DNA from: Lysinibacillus fusiformis
Lineage (GTDB): Bacteria > Bacillota > Bacilli > Bacillales_A > Planococcaceae
DNA length: 64,000 nucleotides
Reading direction: 5' to 3'
Assembly (NCBI RefSeq): GCF_007362955.1
Contig: NZ_CP041696.1
Location: 2,418,001-2,482,000, forward strand
This document shows positions 17,083 through 26,526 of the stretch, piece by piece. Each line of letters begins with the position of its first letter. Position 1 is the stretch's first letter. The notes under the pieces were generated by a model. The model saw nothing but the letters and a program-made list of their open reading frames with translations, was not told where the DNA came from and did not search any database. Position numbers and translations under genes: made by a program.

Positions 17083-18372
17083 ATTCAAATACATGTTGTA
17101 CGGGCAGGAGAGTCCATATGGAGTATTGCGCAAGCTTATGGGACAACGGTTCAGAGCATTGTTGACGCCAATCAAATTCCTGATCCCAATCGATTAGTCA
17201 TTGGGCAAGCACTTGTGATTCCAATTGTGGGGAGTTTTTATTATGTGCAGCCTGGAGATAGTCTATGGTCAATTGGCCACCGCTTTGGCATCAATTATTT
17301 AACGCTAGCACAGGTAAACGGTATTAGTCCTAATCAGCCTTTATCAATTGGTATGCGACTTTATATTCCACCAGCTCCGAAAACAAGGGCTGAAACATTG
17401 GCTTATTTAGAGCCGAGGGGTACATCTGTAAGTGAAGCACTACTGAGTCAAGCTAGAGAAGCGGGACCTTATCTAACGTATCTTGCATTATTTAGCTATG
17501 AGGCAAGGAGAGATGGCACACTAAAGGTGCCACCAAGCCAAGGTGTGCCAGAGATTGCGAATGATACAGGGGCATCTCTGGCGATGGTCATCACCAATTT
17601 AGAAGATTTCCGATTTAGTGGTGAGTTAGCAAGGGATATTTTCCAAAGCACGGCTGTACAAGATTTGCTATTTGAAAACATTCTTAAAGAAGCAAAGCGG
17701 ATAAGTAGCATCAAAGATATTCATTTTGATTTTGAAAATTTACCAGGTGATCAAAAAGAAGCCTACAACAATTTTTTAAAAAGAGCAGTGGAACGTTTCC
17801 ATGCAGCGGGTTATACGGTCTCTACAGCGCTTGCTCCAAAAACAAGTGCTAACCAGCAAGGTCCGTGGGTTGTTGCGCATGACTACAAAGCCCATGGAGA
17901 AATTGTGGACTTTGTATTGCTAATGACTTATGAATGGGGCTATTCTGCGGGACCACCTATGGCAGTGTCCCCACTTCCAGAGGTAGAAGCAGTAGTAAAA
18001 TATGCGGTAAGCGAGATACCGGCAAACAAAATATTGCTCGGGCAAAATCTATATGGTTATGACTGGACATTGCCCTTTGTACAAGGAGGTCCCATTGCTG
18101 AAGCAGTTAGCCCACAAAGAGCTATTGAGATAGCTAAGAAATACAATGCAGCCATTCAATTTGATTGGAGGGCGCAAGCGCCTTTCTTTGAATATTACGA
18201 CGAGCAGGGGAGAGCACATATTGTTTGGTTTGAAGACGCCAGATCAATACAAGCAAAGTTCAACTTAATTAAACAGTACAAGCTTCGTGGAGTTGGTTAT
18301 TGGAAGCTAGGCCTACCATTCCCGCAAAATTGGTTATTGATTAGTTCAAACTTCGATGTGGTGAAAAAATGA
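17083..18372 (+). CDS. yaaH: Spore cortex N-acetylglucosaminidase SleL/YaaH (LysM-LysM-GH18)
   Basis: Spore-located cortex-lytic enzyme with two N-terminal LysM repeats (about residues 3-47 and 50-96) and a GH18 barrel. IHFDFENLPGD carries the catalytic DxxDxE-type motif (here D-F-D-F-E), and VLLMTYEWGYSAGPP and GYWKLGLPFPQNW match B. subtilis YaaH closely. The first LysM repeat is encoded upstream of any ATG/GTG/TTG in frame. The best start is ATT 17083, seven bases after GAAGGAGG, giving an N-terminus like the usual MQIHVV. A start at GTG 17215 would remove one LysM repeat. The product hydrolyses muramic-lactam-containing cortex during germination. Confidence 0.9.
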   Translation: MQIHVVRAGESIWSIAQAYGTTVQSIVDANQIPDPNRLVIGQALVIPIVGSFYYVQPGDSLWSIGHRFGINYLTLAQVNGISPNQPLSIGMRLYIPPAPKTRAETLAYLEPRGTSVSEALLSQAREAGPYLTYLALFSYEARRDGTLKVPPSQGVPEIANDTGASLAMVITNLEDFRFSGELARDIFQSTAVQDLLFENILKEAKRISSIKDIHFDFENLPGDQKEAYNNFLKRAVERFHAAGYTVSTALAPKTSANQQGPWVVAHDYKAHGEIVDFVLLMTYEWGYSAGPPMAVSPLPEVEAVVKYAVSEIPANKILLGQNLYGYDWTLPFVQGGPIAEAVSPQRAIEIAKKYNAAIQFDWRAQAPFFEYYDEQGRAHIVWFEDARSIQAKFNLIKQYKLRGVGYWKLGLPFPQNWLLISSNFDVVKK

Positions 18373-18503
18373 GGAATTATAGATATTTCTTTTACTCAAT
18401 ACCCAATCTATTTTCTTCGAAGTGGAAATAGTCTGTAAATATCATTCCCAATTTTGGTAATGTAGTATATAATTATGGTAAATAGTATTTTAGGAGGGAT
18501 ATT

Positions 18504-20729
18504 TTGGGTAAATTTAAAAAGTTAGGTATTATTTTAACATCTACTGCATTCACTGTTGGTGTACTTTCGCCAATTTCTCAAGCTTCTGCAAATGGAAAGG
18601 AATCATCAGAGAGAATTGAGATTCAAGTAGCTTCAACGGAGACAAAAGTCACAAAAAGCACGCTTATTAAGCAATTGCGTACACTATTCCCAGACAAATT
18701 CAATTTCGTAACAGATAATGATTTCCAAACGGGACGTGGGCATTTCTTTAGAGATGATACGACAATCCGTTACGAATTAAGCTTCCATAAAACAATCAAT
18801 GGCAAAGATGTTTATGGTAGTTTTACCTTTAAGGGAGACGATTTAGAACTAGAAAATTTCCATTATCAACCTGCTAATATAGCAGATGCTGTCTATCCAG
18901 CGAAGTATTCAGAGACTGAGGCACAAAAAATAGCACAGGATTTCCTGAAAAAATTCCCGAATACGGAAAGCTACAAACTTAGAGAAGATGGCTTTGGATT
19001 TGGTTATGATTTTAATATGAGTAGACCGTTATCACAGCCGATTAATTATACGTTTGTTTATTCACCAACACATAATGGTGTGCCAATTAGTGATCAGCAA
19101 ATTTCTATTGACGTTCTTGCCAATGGAGAAATTACAGGTATGTATCGTAATACAGAGTCCATTAGTAAGGCAACGTTCGATAATTTAGAACAGAAAAAGA
19201 ATGAGGTAGATATTCTTGCGCAGGTTCGTGATAACTTAGCAGTAGAGCTACGTTATTTTATTGACTACAACTATCAAACAGGTGACCGTAATGTAAAGCT
19301 TGTCTATATGCCAACTAGTGGTTTCAATGGTGTACATGCTTTAACAGGACAGTGGCAAACAGCGAACGGCTTCTCTTCACAGGTGCCAAAGACGAAAAGT
19401 GTAGAAAAGCTTTCAGCACAACCGCTTGCACCGAGAAAGAGTGGCATGACGATAGCAGAAGTTGAAGAATTTGCAAAATCATTCTTGAAAGTCGATGCTG
19501 ACAAAGCAAAGCTACAGATTGAAATGGTTGACGAAAGAGAAAATGAAAACGGCGAGACAATTTACTCAGTAGGTTATACGTACATGTATGATAATGGTGG
19601 CTCAGGTTCATCATTTGAAATTAATAAAGCAACAGGTGAAATTATACAGTACCATGACTTACGTAGAGAATTCACAAAGACAGATGATGCAGCAACTACT
19701 ATCTCTAAGGATGCTGCACTGACGAAGGCAATCGAATACTTAAAGGAATGGGCTCCATCCTATATGCATGACTATGCGAAGCCAATCGATGAAGTTGTAT
19801 TTGAGGAATATAGTAAGCAATATTACTTCTCCTTCCCGCGCGTTGTAAATGGCATTGCGGTTGTCGGCGATGAAATGAGTGTAAGTATTAATGCAGATGG
19901 TTCACTAGGTTCTTTATGGATTAACAACCAAAAGATTGATAATTGGCCAACTACAAGCAAGGCTATTTCAGCTGATAAAGCAAAAGAATCATATAGCAAG
20001 GCACTGAAGTTACAGCTCCAGTATGCTAAGCAAAATAGTGAGGACAAACAGCACTTTGATTTAGTGTATTCTCCAACTTTCGGTGGTAATTTATACAATC
20101 AAATCGATGCCATTACTGGTGAATGGCTAAATAGTATAGAAAGTTCAAAAGAGACACCAGTAATTTCTCACCCGACAGCTGCGGATGAGTTGAATTACTT
20201 ATTAAGCCAAAATGTGTTAGAAGTTAAAGACCCAGCAAGTTTTAATGCGGATACAGCTGTGACAAAGGGAGAAGCGTTGAAAATTATGCTAAAATCTATG
20301 ACCTATGGCTATTTTGGTTCGTATAGCGAAGGTGATAAGCAATCCTTCAATAATATAGATAAAAACCATCCATTGTATGCTATCGTTGAACAAGCTGTAA
20401 CTATGGGCATTTTACAACCAGCTGATCAATTTGCAGTAGATACAACATTGACTCGTCAAGAGCTTGCAGAATGGTATGTCCGTGTACTACGTTTAGAAAA
20501 TGCTGCAAAGCATAGCGACATTTACAAGTTAAACTTCGCTGATGCAGGCACTATTGATCCAAAGTACGCAGGGTACGTAGCTTTAGCAAGTGCAATGGGA
20601 TTAATCGATGCGCAGCAAAATAACTTTAATGCGACTGAAAAAGTGACATATGCTGATCTAGCAGTTTCGACAATTCGTTTAGCACGTGCAATTCACGAGA
20701 ACGACAGTAACCGTAATTACTATTATTAA
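18504..20729 (+). CDS. Secreted YcdB/YcdC-repeat protein with C-terminal SLH-like domains
   Basis: A 741-residue exported protein. The signal peptide ends near SQASA (residue about 30). Residues about 45-550 contain repeated YcdB/PepSY-like units, each with the pattern of a helix then LVYxPTxxGxxxxxIxAxTGEW; three or four copies can be counted. The C-terminal 190 residues show SLH-type repeats (TRQELAEWYVRVLRL), which would anchor it to secondary wall polymers. TTG 18504 follows AGGAGGG by five bases. The function of the YcdB family is not established; PepSY-like units are often peptidase-inhibitory. Confidence 0.75.
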   Translation: MGKFKKLGIILTSTAFTVGVLSPISQASANGKESSERIEIQVASTETKVTKSTLIKQLRTLFPDKFNFVTDNDFQTGRGHFFRDDTTIRYELSFHKTINGKDVYGSFTFKGDDLELENFHYQPANIADAVYPAKYSETEAQKIAQDFLKKFPNTESYKLREDGFGFGYDFNMSRPLSQPINYTFVYSPTHNGVPISDQQISIDVLANGEITGMYRNTESISKATFDNLEQKKNEVDILAQVRDNLAVELRYFIDYNYQTGDRNVKLVYMPTSGFNGVHALTGQWQTANGFSSQVPKTKSVEKLSAQPLAPRKSGMTIAEVEEFAKSFLKVDADKAKLQIEMVDERENENGETIYSVGYTYMYDNGGSGSSFEINKATGEIIQYHDLRREFTKTDDAATTISKDAALTKAIEYLKEWAPSYMHDYAKPIDEVVFEEYSKQYYFSFPRVVNGIAVVGDEMSVSINADGSLGSLWINNQKIDNWPTTSKAISADKAKESYSKALKLQLQYAKQNSEDKQHFDLVYSPTFGGNLYNQIDAITGEWLNSIESSKETPVISHPTAADELNYLLSQNVLEVKDPASFNADTAVTKGEALKIMLKSMTYGYFGSYSEGDKQSFNNIDKNHPLYAIVEQAVTMGILQPADQFAVDTTLTRQELAEWYVRVLRLENAAKHSDIYKLNFADAGTIDPKYAGYVALASAMGLIDAQQNNFNATEKVTYADLAVSTIRLARAIHENDSNRNYYY

Positions 20730-20768
20730 TTTAATTTTATTCAGTAGATGAATACTGTTTAGCTGAAA

Positions 20769-20801
20769 GGGCATCTCCTAATGTTGGGAGATGTCCTTTT
20801 T
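20769..20801 (+). terminator. Terminator after the YcdB-SLH gene
   Basis: The stem GGGCATCTCC/GGAGATGTCC (one G-U pair) with a loop of eight bases is followed by TTTTT. Confidence 0.85.
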
Positions 20802-20854
20802 CGGTTAGTTTACACTCCATTTGGGAATGATAATGTTAGAAAGGAGTGTAAGTG

Positions 20855-21322
20855 ATGGGAAGTTTTAAGTTTTTATTAGCAGCGCTTTTACTAGCAGGAG
20901 TGCTTTATGGTTGTAATAAGGATGAGGTAAAAAATGTACCCGCTAATGCTCCTACTGAGCAAAATACTACGCAACAAGTGAACGAAAATGCGACTGAGGT
21001 AACGGAGTTTAACTTTCTAGAATTTTCATTAGATGTTGATTATTCAGCAACAGAGTCATATGATGTAGAATTTGAAAATAAAAAATCTGGTATCGAGGCA
21101 AAGTTAACAGATGATCGTAATAATGAAAGGTTGCAAGGTGATGAGGCTTATACGAAGCTAGAGCCGTTATTTAAACAGTTGACATTCGATTCGACAACGC
21201 CAAATGATAAAGTGATTGAACAGGTAATTTCAGTGTTTCATATTGCAGACGACTTCCAATCCATTGAAGTTGAAGTGGAGTTTGCTGATGGCACAGAAAA
21301 GGAATTTAAACAAATGAAGTAA
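20855..21322 (+). CDS. YusW-like lipoprotein
   Basis: A 155-residue probable lipoprotein: a hydrophobic leader ending in VLYGC (lipobox), a Thr/Asn/Gln-rich linker, then a small beta-rich domain (FNFLEFSLDVDYSATESYDVEFENKKSG) and a repeat-like end. This matches the YusW family of Bacillales. ATG 20855 is eight bases after AAGGAG; the GTG three bases upstream is less well spaced. The role is unknown. It is flanked by a terminator upstream and the divergently unrelated mhqR region downstream. Confidence 0.65.
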   Translation: MGSFKFLLAALLLAGVLYGCNKDEVKNVPANAPTEQNTTQQVNENATEVTEFNFLEFSLDVDYSATESYDVEFENKKSGIEAKLTDDRNNERLQGDEAYTKLEPLFKQLTFDSTTPNDKVIEQVISVFHIADDFQSIEVEVEFADGTEKEFKQMK

Positions 21323-21464
21323 ATATAGTTTCCTATGCATTAATTTGTGTAGGGAACTTATTATTGATGCGACGAGAAACATGTGACTTCAGCCGTGGGC
21401 GGGTTAAAGCTAGTAAGAAAGATAAGGAAAAGTGATTGATGTTTGATAGGCTATGTGTTATTAT

Positions 21465-21497
21465 TATCTCGAATTAAAGATATTTAATTTCGAGGTA
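21465..21497 (+). promoter_or_regulatory. Possible split MhqR operator before mhqR
   Basis: The half-sites TATCTCGAAT and its near-inverse TTTCGAGGTA lie 13 bases apart, just upstream of the mhqR ribosome site. Each resembles an arm of the operator at 21967, suggesting autoregulation. Confidence 0.5.
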
Positions 21498-21516
21498 AAT
21501 GAAATGAGGGAGTCGT

Positions 21517-21951
21517 ATGAAGGAAGACAATCGTAATTTAAAAGCATTTACGGTCATGTTCCGAGCCTATCAAGCAATTCAAGATGCGACAAAGAAGGAT
21601 TTACTTCATTATGATTTAAATCAAACAGAATTTGGGGTACTTGAATTTTTGTACCACTATGGCGAACAGCCGATTCAAGTCATTGGTAAGAAAATATTAA
21701 TTGCTAGCAGTAGTATTACGTATGTTATTGATAAGCTTGAGCAGAAGGGCCTTGTTTGTCGTCGTGCATGTCCAAGAGATCGTCGTGTTACCTATGCATT
21801 GTTAACAGATGAAGGACAAGTATTAATGGCAAGAATTTTTCCACAGCATGAGCACATTATAAATGAAATTTTTGAAGTATTAGATATACATGAAGTGGAA
21901 ACAATGATCCTGTTACTTAAAAAGGTCGGCCATAATGCCGCTAAAAAATAA
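21517..21951 (+). CDS. mhqR: MarR-family transcriptional repressor MhqR
   Basis: A 144-residue winged-helix regulator of the MarR family: the recognition region IGKKILIASSSITYVIDKLEQKGLVCR (about 52-78), then the wing PRDRRVTYALLTDEG. The following genes (glyoxalase-fold dioxygenase, MhqN-type nitroreductase, FMN reductase) and the operator sequence match the B. subtilis MhqR regulon, which responds to 2-methylhydroquinone, quinones and catechols. In B. subtilis mhqR is unlinked to mhqNOP; here it sits directly in front. Confidence 0.87.
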   Translation: MKEDNRNLKAFTVMFRAYQAIQDATKKDLLHYDLNQTEFGVLEFLYHYGEQPIQVIGKKILIASSSITYVIDKLEQKGLVCRRACPRDRRVTYALLTDEGQVLMARIFPQHEHIINEIFEVLDIHEVETMILLLKKVGHNAAKK

Positions 21952-21966
21952 AATTTTTTAACCATA

Positions 21967-21984
21967 TATCTCGAAATCGAGATA
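21967..21984 (+). promoter_or_regulatory. MhqR operator
   Basis: TATCTCGA-AA-TCGAGATA is a perfect 8-bp inverted repeat. It agrees with the published MhqR box (tATCTcgaAtTCgAGATa). It ends four bases before the AGGAGG of mhqO, so repression here would control mhqO and the genes behind it. Confidence 0.85.
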
Positions 21985-22003
21985 AATAGGAGGAGCTAAT
22001 ACT

Positions 22004-22987
22004 ATGAATCACTTAAAAGGAATCCACCACGTTACAGCTATTACAAGTAGCGCTGAAGAAAACTACAAATTTTTTACGTATGTGTTAGGCATGCGTTTAG
22101 TGAAAAAAACGGTCAATCAAGATGACATTCAAACGTATCACTTATTCTTTGCAGATGATAAAGGTAGTGCAGGAACAGATATGACATTCTTTGACTTCCC
22201 GAATATTCCAAAGGGAGTTCATGGCACAAATGAAATTTCAAAAACATCTTTCCGTGTGCCAACTGATGTAGCCTTAGACTATTGGGTAAAACGATTTGAT
22301 CGTCTAAATATTAAACATACGGGCATTAAAGAGCAATTCGGAAAGCAAACTTTATCTTTTGCTGATTTTGATGATCAACACTATCAACTTATTTCTGATG
22401 AAAACAACACAGGTGTTGTATCAGGCACACCATGGCAAGACGGACCAATCCCTCTCGAATATGCAATTACAGGATTAGGTCCAGTATTTGTGCGTGTTGC
22501 TGATTTAAAATATTTTAAAGACATGCTAGAAAAAGTAATGCTCTTCACAGAAATTGCAAATGAAGGTGACTATCACTTATTCGAGGTAGGCGAGGGCGGT
22601 AATGGTGCACAAATAGTGGTAGAATATAACACTGTTTTACCAGTAGCTCGTCAAGGTTTTGGTACTGTGCATCATGCTGCATTCCGTGTTGCAGATCGTG
22701 CTGTTTTAGATGAATGGACAGAGCGTTTAGAAGGTTTTGGCTTCCATACATCTGGATACGTAAACCGTCACTTCTTTGAATCACTGTATGCGCGTGTGGC
22801 ACCTCAAATATTATTTGAATGGGCAACAGATGGTCCAGGTTTTATGGGCGATGAACCTTATGAAACGCTAGGTGAAAAATTATCATTGCCACCTTTCTTA
22901 GAAGCTAAACGTGACCAAATTGAAGAGCTAGTACGCCCTATTGATACTGTAAGAAGTACGATTTCTTTCGATAAAGAATATGAGTAA
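22004..22987 (+). CDS. mhqO: Ring-cleaving dioxygenase MhqO (VOC fold)
   Basis: A 327-residue vicinal-oxygen-chelate protein built of two glyoxalase-like halves. The metal ligands are visible: the first histidine in GIHHVTAIT, the second in GTVHHAAFRVAD, and the glutamate in PQILFEWATDGPGF. It is the hydroquinone/catechol-specific dioxygenase of the quinone-detoxification regulon, cytoplasmic. AGGAGG precedes the ATG and the MhqR operator lies just before that. The nitroreductase gene follows after 26 bases. Confidence 0.9.
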   Translation: MNHLKGIHHVTAITSSAEENYKFFTYVLGMRLVKKTVNQDDIQTYHLFFADDKGSAGTDMTFFDFPNIPKGVHGTNEISKTSFRVPTDVALDYWVKRFDRLNIKHTGIKEQFGKQTLSFADFDDQHYQLISDENNTGVVSGTPWQDGPIPLEYAITGLGPVFVRVADLKYFKDMLEKVMLFTEIANEGDYHLFEVGEGGNGAQIVVEYNTVLPVARQGFGTVHHAAFRVADRAVLDEWTERLEGFGFHTSGYVNRHFFESLYARVAPQILFEWATDGPGFMGDEPYETLGEKLSLPPFLEAKRDQIEELVRPIDTVRSTISFDKEYE

Positions 22988-23013
22988 TAATTTATTATAT
23001 GGGGGTCGTATAA

Positions 23014-23631
23014 GTGGAATTTACAAAACTAATAGACAAACGTCGGTCTGCAAACAATTTTATCAAAGAAGTCCAAATGACCGAGGAGGATATTCGTCCA
23101 ATTTTAGAGGATGTAAAGCTTGCGCCATCTGCATTTAATTTACAACATGCAGAATACATTATTGTCCTCGATGAGGAAATGAAAGAAAGAGTACGCGAAG
23201 CGGCATTTGGTCAATATAAGGTGCATGCAGCTTCGGGTGTGATTTTAGTGTTAGGAGATAAAGAAGCTTATAAACAAACGGTCCATATTAACCAGGGAAT
23301 GGTTGATTTAGGTATTATTACTGACTATGAGCTTCAGCATCTTATTGATGAAAATACGAACTTTTACGAAGAACGAGGCGAGGAATTTAAGAGGGAAGAT
23401 GCAATTCGTAATGCATCTCTTTCAGCTATGTTATTCATGTTGGCTGCAAAAAATCGTGGCTGGGATACATGTCCAATGATTGGTTTTGATCAAGAAAGAA
23501 TGAGAGCTCTGTTCAATGTGCCAGACACGCAAGAAATTGCACTGATGATTACAATCGGCAAGGAAAAAGAAAGTAGTCGTCGCCTACGTGGATATCGTAA
23601 ACCAGTTGAAGAATTTGCAACCTATTATTAG
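23014..23631 (+). CDS. mhqN: NAD(P)H nitroreductase MhqN
   Basis: A 205-residue FMN-dependent nitroreductase. The N-terminal KLIDKRRSANNF matches the FMN-phosphate-binding RRS motif, and APSAFNLQHAEYIIV and the C-terminal LMITIGKEKESSRRLRGYRKP are typical. It probably reduces quinones or nitroaromatics by two electrons. The start is GTG 23014 behind GGGGG. It follows mhqO in the same operon. Confidence 0.88.
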   Translation: MEFTKLIDKRRSANNFIKEVQMTEEDIRPILEDVKLAPSAFNLQHAEYIIVLDEEMKERVREAAFGQYKVHAASGVILVLGDKEAYKQTVHINQGMVDLGIITDYELQHLIDENTNFYEERGEEFKREDAIRNASLSAMLFMLAAKNRGWDTCPMIGFDQERMRALFNVPDTQEIALMITIGKEKESSRRLRGYRKPVEEFATYY

Positions 23632-23693
23632 TGCAGTATAAAATAAAATTGCACAACAAATAATAAATGCAATGAACATTTAGGAGGAACATC

Positions 23694-24236
23694 ATGAAAG
23701 TAGTAGCAATCGTGGGTAGTATCCGTAAAGAATCTTATAATAAACAATTAGCAAATTTCATTCAAAAACGCTATACAGAAAAATTTGAGCTTGAAGTATT
23801 AAACTTACGTGATTTACCAATGTATGACCAAGATATCGAAAATGAAGCCCCACAAGCTGTTTTAGATTTTAAAGCAAAAGTAAAAGCAGCAGATGCAGTA
23901 CTTTGGGTAACACCAGAATATAACGGTACAGTACCAGGGGTTATGGTGAATGCAATTGACTGGTTATCTCGAGTAGACAAAGTAATGGTGGGTAAGCCTT
24001 CTTTCATAATGGGTGCATCAATGGGTAACTTAGGTACCGTTAAGGCACAATTACATTTACGTGATATTCTATTCTCACCAGGCATTAATTCCCCATTACT
24101 TGGAGGGAATGATGTGTATATAGGTGCTGTACACACTAAATTCGATGCTGAAGGTAAATTAACAGATGAAGGTACTGTACAATTCCTTGACCAAGTTATT
24201 GAGAACTTCTTACACTGGATGCCAAAATACGCTTAA
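23694..24236 (+). CDS. NADPH-dependent FMN reductase (azoreductase-like)
   Basis: A 180-residue flavodoxin-fold reductase. GSIRKESYNKQLANFI binds the FMN phosphate, and WVTPEYNGTVPGVMVNAIDWLSR is the flavin-stacking loop of the YhdA/ChrR class. It would reduce quinones or azo compounds using NADPH, fitting the quinone-stress operon. TAGGAGG lies nine bases before the ATG. The gene ends at a strong terminator, closing the operon mhqR-mhqO-mhqN-azr-like. Confidence 0.88.
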   Translation: MKVVAIVGSIRKESYNKQLANFIQKRYTEKFELEVLNLRDLPMYDQDIENEAPQAVLDFKAKVKAADAVLWVTPEYNGTVPGVMVNAIDWLSRVDKVMVGKPSFIMGASMGNLGTVKAQLHLRDILFSPGINSPLLGGNDVYIGAVHTKFDAEGKLTDEGTVQFLDQVIENFLHWMPKYA

Positions 24237-24240
24237 AATA

Positions 24241-24280
24241 AAAGGATGATTCCTCTTTTATGAGAATCATCCTTTTATTT
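24241..24280 (+). terminator. Terminator of the mhq operon
   Basis: A perfect 12-bp stem (AAAGGATGATTC and complement) with an 11-nt loop runs into TTTTATTTTC. Confidence 0.9.
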
Positions 24281-24368
24281 TCAAATAAGACTATCTAATT
24301 GCATCTGCATGAAATCTTCAAACTTTAACGATATAATTTTATGAAATTCAAACAATGGCGGTAAGCGG

Positions 24369-25763
24369 ATGAGTAAACTTTCACTAAAGCTTGGTATTAT
24401 TTTTTTTGTTACATTATTTTGCATTGAGACGTTCATGATGTTTTTTTTACATGTTTCTTTAACCAATTCAAGGGTTGAGGAAGAATTAGCTAGTTTACAA
24501 GCGAGGGGGAATTCACATAGAGCAATATTAGAACAAAATTTCAATTTAGAAACCCTCTCTCATGTAGCATTAATGGAATCAGAAGCAAAGACGGATGTGG
24601 TCATTACTGATAAGGATGGGGGAATATTAGAGAACTCCAAAATCTACCCCGAAACTGAAAAATATATGAGAAACTTAAAGGAACCTATCCCCCATACAGG
24701 CAGCATTTTAGAAGATAATTGGAAAAAAGAAGCGTTTATAGCAACAATAAGCCCAATTCAAAAGGACCGAACGACGATTGGTTATGTCTACATGTTTCAG
24801 AATACAGCGTCAATACACGCCTTAATGGAGCGATTAAATAAACATTTCCTAATTGTTGGGATAGTCTCTGGATTGGTGACTATCGCTATCATTATTATTT
24901 TATCTAGAAAGCTTGCGCATCCATTAATTCAAATGAAAGAAGCTACCTTGAAACTGAGTAAAGGTGATTTTACAGTAGCTCTTACTACAAACGGCCAAGA
25001 CGAGCTGAGTGATTTATCCAATGCGATACAGAAATTATCGGATGAATTAAAACATTTGAGACAAGAAAGAAAAGAATTTTTATCGAGTATAGCGCATGAA
25101 CTAAGAACGCCTTTAACATTCATTAAAGGCTATACCGACATTCTCTATAAACGTGATTTAAGCGATGAAGCTCGACAGAAGTACTTAGCAATCATTATAG
25201 AAGAAACAAATCGACTTGCGCGTTTAATAAGTGATTTATTTGATTTAGCAAAGATGGATGAAAACTCTTTTGTCGTAGCAAAAGAACGTCTTAATATGAC
25301 CGAGTTTTTTGCAAATATTGAGGAGAGACTTAGTCCAGCTTTTCAGGAAAAACAGATACATTTCACAGTGCAATGTGAAGATAAGTTATCTTTAATGGCT
25401 GATCCATCAAGGTTTGAACAAATTATTATTAATCTACTGCACAATGCATTAGCATATAGTGCTGCTGGAGATACAACTATAGTACATGTCAAACAATTCA
25501 ACGAAACATTACTAATAACGATTGAAGATACGGGAAAAGGTATTCCAAAGAAGGACCTTCCATTTATTTTTGATCGTTTTTACAGGGTAGAAAAATCACG
25601 TACTCGTGCGCTAGGTGGTTCAGGAATTGGCCTTGCGATTGTTAAAGAGCTTGTACATGCACACGGTGGAGAAGTCACAGTTCGTAGTGAAGAAACCAAA
25701 GGAACTACTTTTGAATTAATGTTTAAGGGAGTAGGAACGAATGACAACAATATTATTAATTGA
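24369..25763 (+). CDS. Sensor histidine kinase
   Basis: A 464-residue membrane kinase: TM1 about 6-28, an extracytoplasmic sensor of about 130 residues, TM2 about 160-180, HAMP about 182-235, HisKA with SSIAHELRTPLTF (phospho-acceptor H243) and a HATPase_c domain with DTGKGIPKKDLPFIFDRFYR and GGSGIGLAIVKELV. It pairs with the response regulator whose start overlaps its end by 23 bases. The signal is unknown. The ribosome site is poor (AAGCGG). Confidence 0.92.
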   Translation: MSKLSLKLGIIFFVTLFCIETFMMFFLHVSLTNSRVEEELASLQARGNSHRAILEQNFNLETLSHVALMESEAKTDVVITDKDGGILENSKIYPETEKYMRNLKEPIPHTGSILEDNWKKEAFIATISPIQKDRTTIGYVYMFQNTASIHALMERLNKHFLIVGIVSGLVTIAIIIILSRKLAHPLIQMKEATLKLSKGDFTVALTTNGQDELSDLSNAIQKLSDELKHLRQERKEFLSSIAHELRTPLTFIKGYTDILYKRDLSDEARQKYLAIIIEETNRLARLISDLFDLAKMDENSFVVAKERLNMTEFFANIEERLSPAFQEKQIHFTVQCEDKLSLMADPSRFEQIIINLLHNALAYSAAGDTTIVHVKQFNETLLITIEDTGKGIPKKDLPFIFDRFYRVEKSRTRALGGSGIGLAIVKELVHAHGGEVTVRSEETKGTTFELMFKGVGTNDNNIIN

Positions 25764-26427
25764 TGATGAACCGAGGATGCTGGACTTATTATCTCTCTAT
25801 CTAGAGCCTAGATTTCATTGCATTACAATGTCAGCTATTCAAAATGCGTTAGCTTATTTAGAAGAACAACATGTGGATTTAGTATTGTTGGATATCATGA
25901 TGCCAGAAATGGATGGCTGGCAAGTATGTCAGGAAATTAGGAAGTATTGGGATGTACCCATTATTATGCTAACAGCTAAAGGGGAACAGACTGATATTGT
26001 GAAAGGTCTAAATCTTGGGGCAGATGACTACATTCTAAAACCTTTTGATGAAGAAGAATTACTCGCACGGATACATGCAGTTTTAAGGAGAACTAAACCT
26101 ATTGAAAATGAAATAATATTTGAAGGATTGCGTTTAAATAAGGAGTCTTTTGAATTGCATTTTCAGCAGGAAGAGATTGCTTTAACACCGAAAGAATTTT
26201 CAATGATGGCGTTATTTCTTGAATATCAAAATAAAGTTTTTTCAAGAGAGCAATTAATAGATAGCGTGTGGGGATTTAATGTTTCGATTGAAGACCGGAC
26301 AATTGATTCACATGTGCGTAATTTACGAGAGAAATTGAGAAAAAGCGGTTTTCCAGCCGATCATTATTTACAAACCGTGTGGGGAATCGGCTACAAATGG
26401 TATAAATCGATTGAGGCCGATTGTTGA
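25741..26427 (+). CDS. OmpR-family response regulator
   Basis: A 228-residue regulator with a receiver domain (acidic pair D8/D9, phospho-acceptor D51 in LVLLDIMMPEMDGW, K101-type lysine in DYILKPFDEEELLARI) and a C-terminal winged helix ending VWGIGYKWYK. It is the cognate partner of the kinase encoded upstream, with overlapping reading frames and its own GGGAG site. Target genes are not evident; the divergent YdhK-like gene is the nearest neighbour. Confidence 0.94.
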   Translation: MTTILLIDDEPRMLDLLSLYLEPRFHCITMSAIQNALAYLEEQHVDLVLLDIMMPEMDGWQVCQEIRKYWDVPIIMLTAKGEQTDIVKGLNLGADDYILKPFDEEELLARIHAVLRRTKPIENEIIFEGLRLNKESFELHFQQEEIALTPKEFSMMALFLEYQNKVFSREQLIDSVWGFNVSIEDRTIDSHVRNLREKLRKSGFPADHYLQTVWGIGYKWYKSIEADC

Positions 26428-26500
26428 TGACAAAATGAGTGGCTGCTTTGAAGGCGTGTAAGTACGCCAATAAAAATATGCTTGTATTAGTTAAAGGTAG

Positions 26501-26522
26501 AGGGGCTTATTCAGCAGCCCCT
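26501..26522. terminator. Short hairpin between convergent genes
   Basis: AGGGGCT/AGCCCCT stem with an eight-base loop. T-runs are weak on both sides. Confidence 0.45.
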
Positions 26523-26526
26523 TCAG

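Noticed and set aside
16824-17165. 113-aa plus-strand ORF across the IS200 right end
   Set aside because: It runs through the IS terminal hairpin and the yaaH ribosome site and overlaps the first LysM repeat in another frame; no ribosome site and no family likeness.
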